Shown here: positions 7,944 to 16,636 of the stretch, piece after piece
How the letters are laid out: every line of letters begins with the position of its first letter
Numbering within the stretch: position 1 is the stretch's first letter
NCBI GenBank assembly: GCA_963829955.1
Contig: CAWHKS010000019.1
Location: 408,654-472,653, forward strand
Direction of reading: 5' to 3'
Length of the DNA: 64,000 nucleotides
DNA from: DASTFY01 sp963829955
Lineage (GTDB): Bacteria; Actinomycetota; Acidimicrobiia; Acidimicrobiales; Ilumatobacteraceae
Made by a program: the position numbers and the translations under genes
Notes under the pieces: model-generated
Seen by the model: only the letters and a program-made list of their open reading frames with translations
What the model was told of the DNA's origin: nothing
Database searches by the model: none

Positions 7944-9716
7944 GTGACGGGGCCTGTGGCGACGTTGGTTGCCGTCAATGTCGGGCTTCCCGTCGACGTC
8001 CCGTGGAGGGACGCTCACGTCCGCACCGGGATCTGGAAAGGGCCGGTCGAGGACCGTCGCATGGTGCGCCGGCTGAACATCGACGGTGACGGCCAAGGCG
8101 ACCTGGCGGGGCATGGCGGCGAGCACCGAGCGGTCCTCGTGTACCAGCTCGACTCGTACCGATACTGGCAGGCCCACCTTGGCCGTTCCGATTTCACCTA
8201 TGGCCAGTTCGGCGAGAACTTCACGGTGGACGGTTTGGCCGACGACGAGGTCTGCGTGGGCGACCGGTATCGGATCGGCGACGCCGTCTTCGAGGTCTCG
8301 CAGCCCCGCGTGACGTGCTACCGCCTCGGCATCCGCATGGCGGACCCGCGAATGCCCGCGCTGCTCGTCTCGCACCGCCGACCCGGCTTCTACATGCGAG
8401 TGCTGACGGAAGGACGGGTCCAGGCCGGCGACGCCATCATCAAGGTGGAGTCCGGGCCCGAGGTGGTCACCATCGCCGACGTCGACGGCCTCCTTTACCT
8501 CCATGAGCATCCCCGGGATGAACTCGCTCGCGCCCTTCGGGTCGACGCGCTGAGCCCGGGGTGGAAGGCATCGCTGGCAGCCCTCCTGGAACAGGTCGAC
8601 GCGGGCGGGCCCGCCAACGGCAATCCCGGTCTCAGCACTGTCGCCGGGCCGCCGCCGGCGTGGGAGGGCTTCCGCCCGTTGCGCGTCACCGGCGTCGATC
8701 GGGAGACGGCGACCGTGACGTCCCTCCAGCTCGCGGCGTCCGATGGCAGCGCTCTGCCGTCGCCGCTCCCGGGTCAGTACCTCACGATCAAGTTGGTGCT
8801 CGCCTCGGGGCAGGTGGTCGTGCGCAACTACTCGCTGTCGGGACCGCCTGGCCATTCCGAGTACCGCATCAGCGTCAAGCGCGAACCGTACGGCCTCGCC
8901 AGCGGCCACATCCACGCCTCGGTACGGGTGGGGCAGACCATAGAGGCGGCCGCGCCTCGCGGCACGTTCACTCTTGCGCCCGGGACCGGCCCGGTGGCGT
9001 TGGTGTCGGCCGGCGTCGGCATCACGCCGGTTCTCGCCATGCTCCACGACCTCGCCGCCACCGCGTCCACGCGCCCCGTGTTCTGGATCCACGGCGCCCG
9101 GAATCGCAACGGGGACGCCTTCGCGGCAGAGGTCCACCGCCTGTTGACGACCCTGCCCGGTGCACGGTGGTCGACCTGCTACAGCTCGCCGTCGCCCGCC
9201 GAGCGGCGCGGGGAGGGGGGCGTGACGGTGGGGCGGATCACGGCCGCGGTCGTGGAGCGATTGGGGATCCCCGTCGACGCCGACCTGTACCTCTGCGGTC
9301 CCGCCTCGTTCATGGCAGACCTGACTGCGGCCCTTGTCACGCTCGGGTTCGCCCCGACGCAGGTCCGCACGGAGACCTTCGGAACGCTCGGGTCCATCAC
9401 CCCCGGCATCGTCGGCGGCCGCGATGGTCCACCGCGGCTTCCCGACGGCCCGCCCGGAACCGGGCCGACGGTGACGTTCGCCCGCAGCGGGCTGGCGGCG
9501 CGCTGGCACGATCGATACGGCTCGGTGCTGGAGTTGGCCGAGGCATGTCGCATCCCGGTCCGATGGGCCTGCCGCACGGGCGTGTGCCACACGTGCGAGA
9601 CGAGTCTCGTGTCGGGCGGCGTGACCTACGAACCCGAGCCCGTCGACAAGCCGGCGCTCGGGAACGTGCTCGTCTGTTGCGTCCAGCCCTGCGACGATCT
9701 CGTCGTCGATCTCTAG
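7944..9716 (+). CDS. MOSC domain-ferredoxin reductase-2Fe-2S fusion oxidoreductase
   Basis: A 590-residue three-module protein. Residues 1-215 are a MOSC domain (LAGHGGEHRAVLVYQ, FGENFTVDG, VSQPRVTCYRLG with the conserved Cys). Residues 235-480 are an FAD/NAD(P)H ferredoxin-reductase unit (VVRNYSLSGPPG for flavin, LVSAGVGITPVLAM for nucleotide, LYLCGPASFM). Residues 500-590 are a plant-type 2Fe-2S ferredoxin with Cys543, Cys548, Cys551 and Cys578. The arrangement resembles YcbX/YiiM-type molybdenum-cofactor N-hydroxylate reductases fused to their own electron-supply chain, so it may reduce hydroxylated nucleobases or similar compounds (inference). GTG start at 7944. The 3' end overlaps the convergent GH15 gene by four bases. 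Confidence 0.9.
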   Translation: MTGPVATLVAVNVGLPVDVPWRDAHVRTGIWKGPVEDRRMVRRLNIDGDGQGDLAGHGGEHRAVLVYQLDSYRYWQAHLGRSDFTYGQFGENFTVDGLADDEVCVGDRYRIGDAVFEVSQPRVTCYRLGIRMADPRMPALLVSHRRPGFYMRVLTEGRVQAGDAIIKVESGPEVVTIADVDGLLYLHEHPRDELARALRVDALSPGWKASLAALLEQVDAGGPANGNPGLSTVAGPPPAWEGFRPLRVTGVDRETATVTSLQLAASDGSALPSPLPGQYLTIKLVLASGQVVVRNYSLSGPPGHSEYRISVKREPYGLASGHIHASVRVGQTIEAAAPRGTFTLAPGTGPVALVSAGVGITPVLAMLHDLAATASTRPVFWIHGARNRNGDAFAAEVHRLLTTLPGARWSTCYSSPSPAERRGEGGVTVGRITAAVVERLGIPVDADLYLCGPASFMADLTAALVTLGFAPTQVRTETFGTLGSITPGIVGGRDGPPRLPDGPPGTGPTVTFARSGLAARWHDRYGSVLELAEACRIPVRWACRTGVCHTCETSLVSGGVTYEPEPVDKPALGNVLVCCVQPCDDLVVDL

Positions 9717-11614
9717 GACGGCCCTGAAGTAGTCGCCCGATGATCGGCCTCGGCTTCGGAGATGGCCCACGCGGCGTTGACGAGGCCGATGTGGCTGAAC
9801 GCCTGGGGGAAGTTGCCCATGAGCTCACCGCTGACCGGGTCCACCTCTTCCGCGAGCAGGCCGATGTCGTTGACGAACGCGACGGCACGTTCGAACACGG
9901 TTCGCGCCCGGTCGGCCTGACCCGCCTTCGCAAGGGCCTGGGCCAGCCAGAAGGTGCAGAGCAAGAAGGCGCCTTCCTCGCCGTCGAGTCCGTCGCGGGC
10001 GCGGTAACGGTAGACCAGCCCTCGCCTGTCCGTGAGCCGTTCTTCCGTGGCGTCGATGGTGGACAGCACCCTGGGATCGTCAGCGGGAAGGAACCCGACC
10101 AGGGGCAGCATCAGGTTGGAGGCGTCCAGGTCGTCCGAGCCGAAGGCTTGGGTGAACGCGTTGACCCGGTCGCTCCAGCCCTCGCTCAAGATGGCCTGAC
10201 GGATCTGGTCTTGGGTTTGCGCCCAGGACTCGACACGGTCGGAGGCGCCGAGAGGGTGGGCCAGGGCGGTCGCCCGCGCGAGCGCCACCCAACACATCAG
10301 CTTGGAGTAGACGAAGTGACGGGGCTCGCCCCGGACCTCCCAGATGCCATGATCCTTCTCCTGCCAGTGCCGGGCGGCCGCGTCGGCGAGCTGGATGAGG
10401 AACTCTCGGGTGGCCGGGGCCAGCCCAGGCGGCGCGTCGCCTCCTTCGGGGGCGACCGTGGGCCCCGCCTGGCCTGCCACTTGGCCGAAGAGTCGGTCGG
10501 AGAGTCGATGCGCCGCGCTGAGCAGTTCTCCATAGACGTCGAGTTGGCGCTGGCGCCAGGCATCGTTGCCGACCCGCACGGGGACGGACTGACGCCAGCC
10601 CCCCAGGTGGGGCAGCTCCCGTTCGGTCAGGTCCCGCTCGCCGCCAATTCCGAACATGATCTGCAGGTCGCCGTCCTGCTCGAGGGAGCCAGCAGCGGAG
10701 GCCGTCATGTACTCGAAGAACTCGTTCGCCTCATCGGGGCAGGCCGCCACCCACAGCGCCTCGATGGTGAAAGAGGCGTCTCGGACCCAGGCGTAGCGGT
10801 AGTCCCAGTTCCGCGCGCCGCCTACGACCTCGGGCAACGAGGTCGTAGCAGCCGCGCAGATGGCACCGGTGGGTTGAAACGACAGCGCCTGGAGTACCCG
10901 TCCGCTGTGATGGACCAGATCTCGCCACGGACCGACGTAGGCCTGGTGCAGCCGAGACCATGACTGCCATGCCACCACGGTGTCATCCAGCCGCGCGGCG
11001 ATCTCGGACTCGCTCCACACCCGAGCCGATCCCGCGTCGGCCCGTTTGTGGTGATGCAGGGCGAAGCCGGCCCGCTCTCCCTGACGAAGGGCCAACCGGC
11101 ACGATGCGGACGAACGGTCGACGGCCAAGGGCACCGGGCACGACAGAAACAGGACATCGGCCCCACCAGTAGCGACCAGTCCGCCGTCGACCGCGTCCAG
11201 CAAGGGGAGCACCAGGCCGTACTCAGGTCGAGGGATGTACTCCAGGTCAATCTCGACCTTTCCCGAGCTGCACGTGACCTGCCGCAGCAGAAGATGCGGC
11301 GCGTCCCTGCCCAGGTCGTGCCCTCGGTTGCCCTCCCCCATCGCCAGCGCGTCGACGACGACCGCGGTCCCAGTGGCCGTGCGATGGGTCGTCTCCAACA
11401 CCATGGTGCGATCCAGGTAGCGACGGGTGACCGCTTTGGCGCCTGATGCTCGCACGGACCAGTAGCCCGCCTGCTCGCCAAGCAGCCGAGCGAAGATCGA
11501 CGGGCTGTCGAAACGCGGGAAGCACAACCAGTCGATCGACCCGTCCAAGCTCACCAGTGCCGCACTATGCCGATCCGCGAGCAAGGCATAGTCGCCGATC
11601 GCGGTGGTGGTCAA
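9713..11614 (-). CDS. Glycoside hydrolase family 15 protein (glucoamylase/trehalase-like)
   Basis: A 633-residue cytosolic GH15 enzyme. It starts IGDYALLADRHSAALVSLDGSIDWLCFPRFDSPSIFA-like (the N-terminal beta-sandwich of this subfamily). The catalytic (alpha/alpha)6 barrel shows GARNWDYRYAWVRDASFT and the C-terminal NFPQAFSHIGLVNAAW block. This clade includes mycobacterial GH15 trehalases, so trehalose or short maltooligosaccharides are the likeliest substrates; the exact specificity is not visible. No signal peptide. Start ATG at 11612-11614. It converges on the MOSC fusion gene. Confidence 0.9.
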   Translation of the reverse strand: MTTTAIGDYALLADRHSAALVSLDGSIDWLCFPRFDSPSIFARLLGEQAGYWSVRASGAKAVTRRYLDRTMVLETTHRTATGTAVVVDALAMGEGNRGHDLGRDAPHLLLRQVTCSSGKVEIDLEYIPRPEYGLVLPLLDAVDGGLVATGGADVLFLSCPVPLAVDRSSASCRLALRQGERAGFALHHHKRADAGSARVWSESEIAARLDDTVVAWQSWSRLHQAYVGPWRDLVHHSGRVLQALSFQPTGAICAAATTSLPEVVGGARNWDYRYAWVRDASFTIEALWVAACPDEANEFFEYMTASAAGSLEQDGDLQIMFGIGGERDLTERELPHLGGWRQSVPVRVGNDAWRQRQLDVYGELLSAAHRLSDRLFGQVAGQAGPTVAPEGGDAPPGLAPATREFLIQLADAAARHWQEKDHGIWEVRGEPRHFVYSKLMCWVALARATALAHPLGASDRVESWAQTQDQIRQAILSEGWSDRVNAFTQAFGSDDLDASNLMLPLVGFLPADDPRVLSTIDATEERLTDRRGLVYRYRARDGLDGEEGAFLLCTFWLAQALAKAGQADRARTVFERAVAFVNDIGLLAEEVDPVSGELMGNFPQAFSHIGLVNAAWAISEAEADHRATTSGPS

Positions 11615-11774
11615 CGGAGAGGTCCTCGGCAGTAGTCCGCGCCGTTAGGCCAGATGCTCGGACAACTCGCAGTCTGAACAACTCGGTCACCCACGCTGCC
11701 ACCTCCCCGACCTGCTCCCCCAGGATTGCACTCTCGTGTTCGGGGTCGTGCCCCGAGCGCGACACCGCGTGCCA

Positions 11775-11999
11775 GTGCGACGGCGAGCACCGTCGTGCCG
11801 GATGCGGTGATGGCCACACGAATGCGACGATGCGAGGCCTTCAGTTGGGCGTCGAGGCGGCGGATGTCGTCGAGCAGCTCGACCGCCCGGTCGTAGCGGA
11901 TCTGCTCACTCGGTGTCGCCGGGGTGACAGTGGCAAGGAACCGATCCACGTCAGAAGCGTTGATTTCCTTGGCGATCCCGCCAGCGGCGAGCGGTCCGA
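11775..11999 (-). pseudogene. IS110-family transposase fragment
   Basis: On the minus strand the reading LGPLAAGGIAKEINAS then VDRFLATVTPATPSEQIRYD and LLDDIRRLDAQLKASHRRI...VTASGTT is the internal region of an IS110-type DEDD transposase (usual text: GGISKELNAS, RRLDAQLKASHRRI). Only about 70 codons survive. The N-terminal DEDD residues and the C-terminal transposase_20 domain are missing. It is directly fused to an IS3 OrfA start, so two different elements were joined by deletion. Confidence 0.75.
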
Positions 12000-12118
12000 G
12001 GTCTTCACCAACTCGACAGCTTCACGCCGGAACTCCGGCGGGTATTTCGACGGACGCCCCATCCAGGGCTCCTTCCTCTGGCCTCACGCCACAATCAGGT
12101 GTCCACCGAAGGGGGTCA
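11985..12118 (-). mobile_element. IS3-family left end with OrfA start, truncated
   Basis: The minus strand has a TGACCCCC terminus at 12118-12111, typical of IS3-family inverted repeats. About 55 bases later comes an OrfA start reading MGRPSKYPPEFRREAVELVK, the N-terminal helix of the IS3 OrfA HTH protein. After about 25 codons the sequence switches to IS110 text. The right end and OrfB are absent, so the element is dead. Confidence 0.7.
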
Positions 12119-12274
12119 AGGTCATACCGGAGCCAGTCCCCGAACTGGAACACACCAACCGAAGCCAACATGACCACTATCAACCGGGACAGCACACAGG
12201 AAGCCGTATGGCAACTGGCCTTCCTTCGCCGCACCGCTTGGAGGAAAAGCGCCATCTGCCTGGACTTTTCCAGC

Positions 12275-12345
12275 AGCCCCAACGGGATTCGAACCCGTGC
12301 CGCCACCTTGAGAGGGTTCCGACTTGGAGGACCAAACCTCATTTG
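12275..12345 (-). other. tRNA 3'-half-like fragment
   Basis: Minus-strand bases 12298-12282 form a T-arm (ACGGG, loop TTCGAAT, CCCGT) followed by TGGGGCT as a possible acceptor strand. The matching 5' acceptor strand (AGCCCCA) is not found within 100 bases upstream, and no convincing D- or anticodon arm can be folded. I therefore read it as the 3' part of a tRNA, such as is left at an integration site, rather than a working gene. Identity of the tRNA is not determinable. Confidence 0.4.
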
Positions 12346-12359
12346 TTCACAGGAGTGTA

Positions 12360-12660
12360 TAGCCAGTGCACCACGCTGAGCGACGACGGCCAGCGCCGAT
12401 ACTTCGTTGCTGCGAGCAAGGAACTCGGCGACCACCATGGTGAAGTCACCGATGATCCGCCCGAGGGCGGCAATCGGGTAGACGTCGCCGCGGTCTACGC
12501 TCGTGATGGTCGCCGTTGACCACCGCAACCCATCAGCGAATGAGTGGATCCGGATGTCGACGCCGACGTCCTCGGCGACCGTGAAGCGGCCGCGGAGGTG
12601 AGCCGCGACAATCCGGCGATGCCGAGCGCCAAGCTCGCCGCGTGCGTGCGTAGATGGGTG
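12360..12660 (-). other. Unrecognised coding-like frame, broken at the tRNA fragment
   Basis: One minus-strand frame reads smoothly for about 100 codons with normal-looking composition: AAHLRGRFTVAEDVGVDIR, then RGDVYPIAALGRIIGDFT and FLARSNEVSALAVV. It then runs into the tRNA-like fragment. The residue mix, with few Arg/Pro/Ser runs, is unlike shadow frames nearby, so it may be the remains of a real gene truncated by integration. I do not recognise the family and propose no function. Confidence 0.3.
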
Positions 12661-12772
12661 CGGTCTCTCGAGCCCTCGCGCCCCCGACCGCCAATGGTCG
12701 CAGGTTCACGACGGCTCGGACGCCGCGCCAACGCCCGCAGTATCCCGCCGGCACGCCTCGCACTAGCTTGGT

Positions 12773-13411
12773 ATGATGCCTCGCTCTCGGGCCGCCCTGG
12801 CCGTGATCCTCGTCGCTGTCGTCTCAGCCGTGCTCGTGCCGCTCACCCTGTCGAGGGGCGGCGCCGGCGAGCTCGTGTCGGCTCAGATCCCACCGGGGCC
12901 GGTCCCCACGCCGGTTCCCACCGCGCCGTGCCCGGGCTGCGGCCCTAATCCCGGCAAGCCTGGCGTGAGCGACTTCGCGTGGTCCTACCCGCTCCACTTC
13001 TGCCCGCCCGACGATCCCACTTCGTCGGCGGTGTACGCCATCGTCTATGGCAACGGAGCCGGCTCGGCCGTCCCGGTCACGTTCTTCGCCCGCATCGAGG
13101 ACAACGTCCGCCAACTCGACACGCTGGCCCCGGGCGAGCGGGGCATCGAGAACCCGGCGATCACGGTCGGCCAGGGCATCACGTTCAACCTGGAGATGTG
13201 GGCCACCACAGACGGCACCGAGACCGGACCGCGAGTTCGGTTCGGCAACGGTCAGACCCAGCGCTTCGACACGCTGACCTGCGATTGCCCCATCAGCCGG
13301 CAGGTGACCACCACCACTACCGTGACGACGACAGGGACCTCGATCACGGTCACGACGAGGCCCGGCGAGACGCCGAGCACGGCGCCGCGCCAGCTGCCGG
13401 CCTCACAATGA
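12773..13411 (+). CDS. Secreted protein of unknown function with Thr-rich tail
   Basis: A 212-residue protein with an N-terminal signal sequence (Arg residues, then AALAVILVAVVSAVLVPLTL) and a Pro/Cys linker (PTPVPTAPCPGCGPNPG). Its compact body of about 110 residues contains AIVYGNGAGSAVPVTFFARI and ITFNLEMWATTDG. The C-terminus is a TTTTTVTTTG Thr-rich stalk. This layout is typical of exported actinobacterial surface proteins. Two cysteine pairs (CPGC, CDC) could form disulfides. Two adjacent ATGs (12773, 12776) are possible starts. A hairpin follows at 13470. Domain family not recognised. Confidence 0.7.
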   Translation: MMPRSRAALAVILVAVVSAVLVPLTLSRGGAGELVSAQIPPGPVPTPVPTAPCPGCGPNPGKPGVSDFAWSYPLHFCPPDDPTSSAVYAIVYGNGAGSAVPVTFFARIEDNVRQLDTLAPGERGIENPAITVGQGITFNLEMWATTDGTETGPRVRFGNGQTQRFDTLTCDCPISRQVTTTTTVTTTGTSITVTTRPGETPSTAPRQLPASQ

Positions 13412-13469
13412 CCAGAACCAGACGGAGCTGACGGCCAAAAGACGCCGCGGCCAACAAGGCGGCGACGAC

Positions 13470-13497
13470 GGCCGACGTAGCGGTACCCACGTCGGCC
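13470..13497. terminator. 9-bp perfect hairpin downstream of the secreted-protein gene
   Basis: GGCCGACGT at 13470-13478 pairs with ACGTCGGCC at 13489-13497 around a ten-base loop. It lies 59 bases after the stop codon of the secreted protein. No T-tract follows, as is usual for actinobacterial terminators. Confidence 0.5.
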
Positions 13498-13880
13498 GGG
13501 CAGCCCCGCTCGGCACTGGCCGACTATCCGTGCGGTCGGCGCCCACAGGCAGACCGTGCGCTCTGACACCTCGAGACGGTCGGCGGTGACGTCGATCAGG
13601 GCAGGCTGGCCTGCCAAGTCGTCCTCAAGCCGAGCCACTCGCGCTCTGCGCTGCTCAAAGCGCCTTGCTGGATCGCCGCGAGCCGCGACCGAGCGCACGC
13701 CCTGCGGCGAGTGGTCCTCGAGTGGGTCAGCGTTCGCACCCGATGCGGTCGGTGTCGCAGTCCCGCCACCAGTCGCACGGGTTGGATCGGTGCCGCGAGG
13801 AGCGGGCCATTCGGACGGGTGATCGTCCAGGGTGGACCGGCCGTCGGAGTCCCGTCAGAGTTGGCGTGCGCCTAGTCCCT

Positions 13881-14382
13881 GTGACCGTCCGGGAGACCGG
13901 GGCCCGAGTTCCTCCAACATTGGGAGCCGGGGCGCCCCTCGTGGCTGCCCTCCCGTCGCCGAACGCAGCCACCCCCAGCCAACGGAGGGACGCGATCGAA
14001 CCACTGCTCGGTCCCGTCACCGTCGTCGAACGCGCCCCAGGCCGATTCACCATCGCGGGTGAGATCGACATTGTGACCGCCCGCCATCTCAATCGCCTCG
14101 AGACAGTCCATGGACCGTTGCTGCTCGATCTGCACCGCGTCACGTTCCTGGACAGCAGTGGCATCGCCGTCCTCGTCCGGCTTCTGAGCGCGGCCCGCAC
14201 CAAGACTGCACGTTCCAGATCGAGGCGTGCTCGGCAAAGTTGCGCGGCTCCTGCGCATCGTGAACCTCTACGACATCCTCACCGAGGACGGCTCCCGAGA
14301 CGGTCACGACAGACACGAACCAGCTGGGAGGTCTGCGGCCTCCGGCTCCGGCGATGGAACCGGAGGCTCTGTCATCGCGTGA
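13881..14382 (+). pseudogene. STAS-domain gene, frameshifted
   Basis: From GTG 13881 the frame reads into a STAS domain: PLLGPVTVVERAPGRFTI, GEIDIVTARHLNRLE, then DLHRVTFLDSSGIAVLVRLL with the expected Ser pair. Just after AARTK (about 14208) the reading must shift to recover DCTFQIE and then KVARLLRIVNLYDILTEDG, the last STAS strand and helix, ending at TGA 14380-14382. Unlike the STAS protein at 257-610 this one keeps the phospho-acceptor Ser. Two small indels break it, which may be real decay or base-calling error. It would otherwise be an anti-sigma factor antagonist with an Ala/Pro-rich N-terminal extension. Confidence 0.6.
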
Positions 14383-14408
14383 CGACGGGTTTGTGTCTCG
14401 CCTGCCCA

Positions 14409-14449
14409 GGTGCCGGCTGCGGCGTCGCCGTTAGTCCGCAGCCGGCACC
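14409..14449. terminator. Perfect 14-bp inverted repeat, likely terminator
   Basis: GGTGCCGGCTGCGG (14409-14422) and CCGCAGCCGGCACC (14436-14449) are exact inverse complements around a 13-base loop. A weaker hairpin (GCCTCCGG...CCGGAGGC, 14339-14368) lies just upstream. Position between the STAS gene and the next secreted-protein gene suggests a terminator. Confidence 0.55.
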
Positions 14450-14542
14450 GCAGGTCTCACGCCCCACCTGAGCCCACCACCAGAACGTCCGTCGTTGTGG
14501 CGTAGGGTTCGGATCGGGCGGGTTGACCCGACGGGAGGAAGC

Positions 14543-15379
14543 GTGCGGACACGAGCATTGGTGTTCGTGGTCATCGCATCGGGGGCGTTGATGCTCTCGC
14601 AGCAGGCGTCTGCCCAGGTCCTCGCGCCTGGTGGTGTGACGATCTACGACTCCACTGGATGCGTGAGCGACGTCAGGGACGCCAAGGTGACGGTCCCATT
14701 CAGCATTGGGATCACCGGCCTTCGACCGAACTCGTCGACCTTGATCTTTGTTACCGACAAGGACGCCAACCCTGACGTCGTCTACGGGCCGGGCATCTTC
14801 ACCGCTGATCAGCAGGGCAACATTTGCCTCGACATCCTGGACGCGCCCGTCGGATTGTGGAAGATCGATGTAGTGGAGCAGGGATCGGGGTTCACCGACA
14901 GCAAGGTGTTTGCCGTCGGGGAGTCGGAGACCCCCCCGATCACCTTGCCGACGACCACCACGACACTGCCGCCTGCGACCACCGAGCCGACCACCACCAC
15001 GACACTGCCGCCTGCGACCACCGAGCCGACCACCACCACGACACTGCCGCCTGCGACCACCGAGCCGACCACCACCACGACACTGCCGCCTGCGACCACC
15101 GAGCCGACCACCACCACGACACTGCCGCCTGCGACCACCGAGCCGACCACCACCTCACCGACCGCACCCCCCATCACCCCGCCGGACACCGAGCCGGGGT
15201 CGGTCACCCGGCCATTCGACGAGTTGCCCTGGGTCATTCAGGAGGTCGAGGCGGGCAGCGTTGCCTCGATCCCGGGTACGGGCGGATCCGGTGTCATCCC
15301 GGCAGGTGTACTTGCGGTGACCCTGGTCGGTCTCGGCGGTCTGGTGATCGTGACGACACGACGTCGAGCTGGCCCGTAA
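14543..15379 (+). CDS. Secreted, wall- or membrane-anchored protein with 13-residue tandem repeats
   Basis: A 278-residue protein beginning at GTG 14543, preceded by GGGAGGA. A signal peptide (ALVFVVIASGALMLSQQASAQ) is followed by a domain of about 110 residues (GGVTIYDSTGCVSDVRD...LWKIDVVEQGSGF). A stalk of five exact copies of TTTTTLPPATTEP then leads to a C-terminal tail with IPGTGGSG, a hydrophobic helix and TTRRRAGP. The tail is a cell-wall-sorting-like signal, though IPGTG departs from LPxTG. The stalk probably projects the N-terminal domain from the wall. It converges with the related IPATG-tailed gene, suggesting a pair of surface proteins. Ligand or function unknown. Confidence 0.75.
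   Translation: MRTRALVFVVIASGALMLSQQASAQVLAPGGVTIYDSTGCVSDVRDAKVTVPFSIGITGLRPNSSTLIFVTDKDANPDVVYGPGIFTADQQGNICLDILDAPVGLWKIDVVEQGSGFTDSKVFAVGESETPPITLPTTTTTLPPATTEPTTTTTLPPATTEPTTTTTLPPATTEPTTTTTLPPATTEPTTTTTLPPATTEPTTTSPTAPPITPPDTEPGSVTRPFDELPWVIQEVEAGSVASIPGTGGSGVIPAGVLAVTLVGLGGLVIVTTRRRAGP
14948..15142 (+). repeat. 39-bp tandem repeat, five copies, inside a coding region
   Basis: Units start at 14948, 14987, 15026, 15065 and 15104, with a partial unit after 15143. The copies are identical apart from one base in the first. Each is 13 codons (TTTTTLPPATTEP), so copy-number change keeps frame and would only lengthen or shorten the stalk. Confidence 0.95.
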
Positions 15380-15448
15380 GCACGCTGACGTCGACTGACG
15401 CCAAGCTACCCGAACGGCCCTATCTGCCCGTCGGTGGAGCCCGGCTGC

Positions 15449-16636
15449 CTAATGGGCCTTTCGCATCCGTGCCATGACGAAAAGTACCGAACCGAGGGTC
15501 AGGAGCAAGACACCGACCATCAGCACCCGCCCATTGTCCGAGGGCGATCCGGTCGCGGGGATGGTGCCGCCCGGTTGTGCGGAGGTCGTGGGCGGTGCCG
15601 GCTCCGGCATTGAGGCTGAGAACGTGATCGGAGCAGAGGCGATGGTGACGCCTTGCACCTGGATCTCCACGTTGGTGGTACCGAAGGGCAACGGGACGTT
15701 CAGTGTGGTGCTCTGGCCAGCGGCCAGGGTCACCGGTGCGGGGGCCACCGCACTAGTACCGCTGAACACGATGGTGAACTCCGTCGGACCGACAACATCC
15801 GGCGACACGTTGAGTGTGATGTCCACGGACCCGCCGGTCGCCGTCGCTGCGCCGGCGGTAATCGTGGCCGTCGAGGGGGATGGCGTCTCGAAGTCGTACG
15901 TGAACGTCGTGGCACCATCGGAGATTTGCACGTTGTCCGCGTAACCGATTGACCCGGCCGGTGCCCCGGAACCGAGACCGGCCTGGATCTGTCCCCACGC
16001 GCCGTTCGGATACTGGGCCGCAAACGCGGTCAGCGTGCACGGCGCAGCGATCTGGCAGAACCCGTCGGTGGTGTTGGACTGCCACACACGCGACGTCGCC
16101 CCTAGCGTCCACATCTCCCACTGGTTGGCCGTCACGCTGCCTTGATTGCTTCCCTCGAAGTTCAAAGTCGTGAAGCCCGTCGACTGCAACGGATTCGCCG
16201 TATCGAAGACCTGGTAGCCGACCAACTTCAGTACCGGGATCGACGACGCCGGTGCGGCAGTGTTCGCCGTGAACGTCGAGAACGATCCGCTCAGACTTCC
16301 CCACGGGGTCGGGTTGAACGGGCCCAGGAAACCCGGTGCAGTCGCGCCAGAGCCGGGCTTCGGCACCGTGAACACCAGTGCCCGATCGCTGGTCGCGGCC
16401 ACGGAGAGTTCCAAGCTGCCACGCCCGCTTGGCGGCGTCAGTGGGCCCTCTACGAACCGCTCACTACCTCCGCCGGTCTGGTCGGGATGGACGGCCCATC
16501 CGTTCCCAGCCGCGGCCTGGCCCAGGCTTACGAAACCGGTGATGGTGACGGCACCCGCAGCGAACGGTACCGCCAACACCACGACGGCCACGAGACCACC
16601 TACAAGCAGGCGAAGCGATCGGTGATGTCGGCTCAC
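15449..16636 (-). CDS. Secreted surface protein with IPATG sorting-like tail
   Basis: A 395-residue protein. Start is GTG 16634-16636 behind AGGGGGG. A signal peptide (LLVGGLVAVVVLAVPFAAGA) precedes an extracellular region of about 200 residues (GFVSLGQAAAGNGWAVHPDQ, FVEGPLTPPSGRGSLEL) that looks like a PEP-CTERM or laminin-G-type beta-sandwich. A second beta-rich module then follows (VDITLNVSPDVVGPTEFTIV). The C-terminus has IPATGSPSDNG, a hydrophobic helix and MARMRKAH, an LPxTG-like wall anchor. No sortase gene is in the window. Its 3' end faces the repeat-stalk protein with 69 bases between. Ligand unknown. Confidence 0.75.
   Translation of the reverse strand: MSRHHRSLRLLVGGLVAVVVLAVPFAAGAVTITGFVSLGQAAAGNGWAVHPDQTGGGSERFVEGPLTPPSGRGSLELSVAATSDRALVFTVPKPGSGATAPGFLGPFNPTPWGSLSGSFSTFTANTAAPASSIPVLKLVGYQVFDTANPLQSTGFTTLNFEGSNQGSVTANQWEMWTLGATSRVWQSNTTDGFCQIAAPCTLTAFAAQYPNGAWGQIQAGLGSGAPAGSIGYADNVQISDGATTFTYDFETPSPSTATITAGAATATGGSVDITLNVSPDVVGPTEFTIVFSGTSAVAPAPVTLAAGQSTTLNVPLPFGTTNVEIQVQGVTIASAPITFSASMPEPAPPTTSAQPGGTIPATGSPSDNGRVLMVGVLLLTLGSVLFVMARMRKAH

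Noticed and set aside
8561..9727. 388-codon plus-strand frame overlapping the ferredoxin-reductase part
   Set aside because: Shifted frame of the MOSC fusion gene; no domain features.
7467..9770. A 767-codon open frame on the minus strand, antisense to the MOSC fusion and the amine oxidase end
   Set aside because: It is an effect of high GC third-position bias. Its text is Arg/Asp/Gly-rich and no family is visible, while the plus strand carries clear motifs.
12022..12528. A 168-codon minus-strand protein running through the tRNA-like fragment
   Set aside because: The central part (QRDSNP/NGIRTR-type text on the other strand) is the familiar translation of a tRNA T-arm. Only the upstream portion looks protein-like, so the whole is not a gene.
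14948..15142. CRISPR array
   Set aside because: The repeats are directly adjacent without spacers and lie in frame within a gene.
14809..15237. Repetitive minus-strand frame (GGSVVVVVGSVVA units) opposite the surface stalk
   Set aside because: Exact mirror of the 39-bp coding repeat. The plus-strand gene has a signal peptide, ribosome-binding site and wall-anchor tail.
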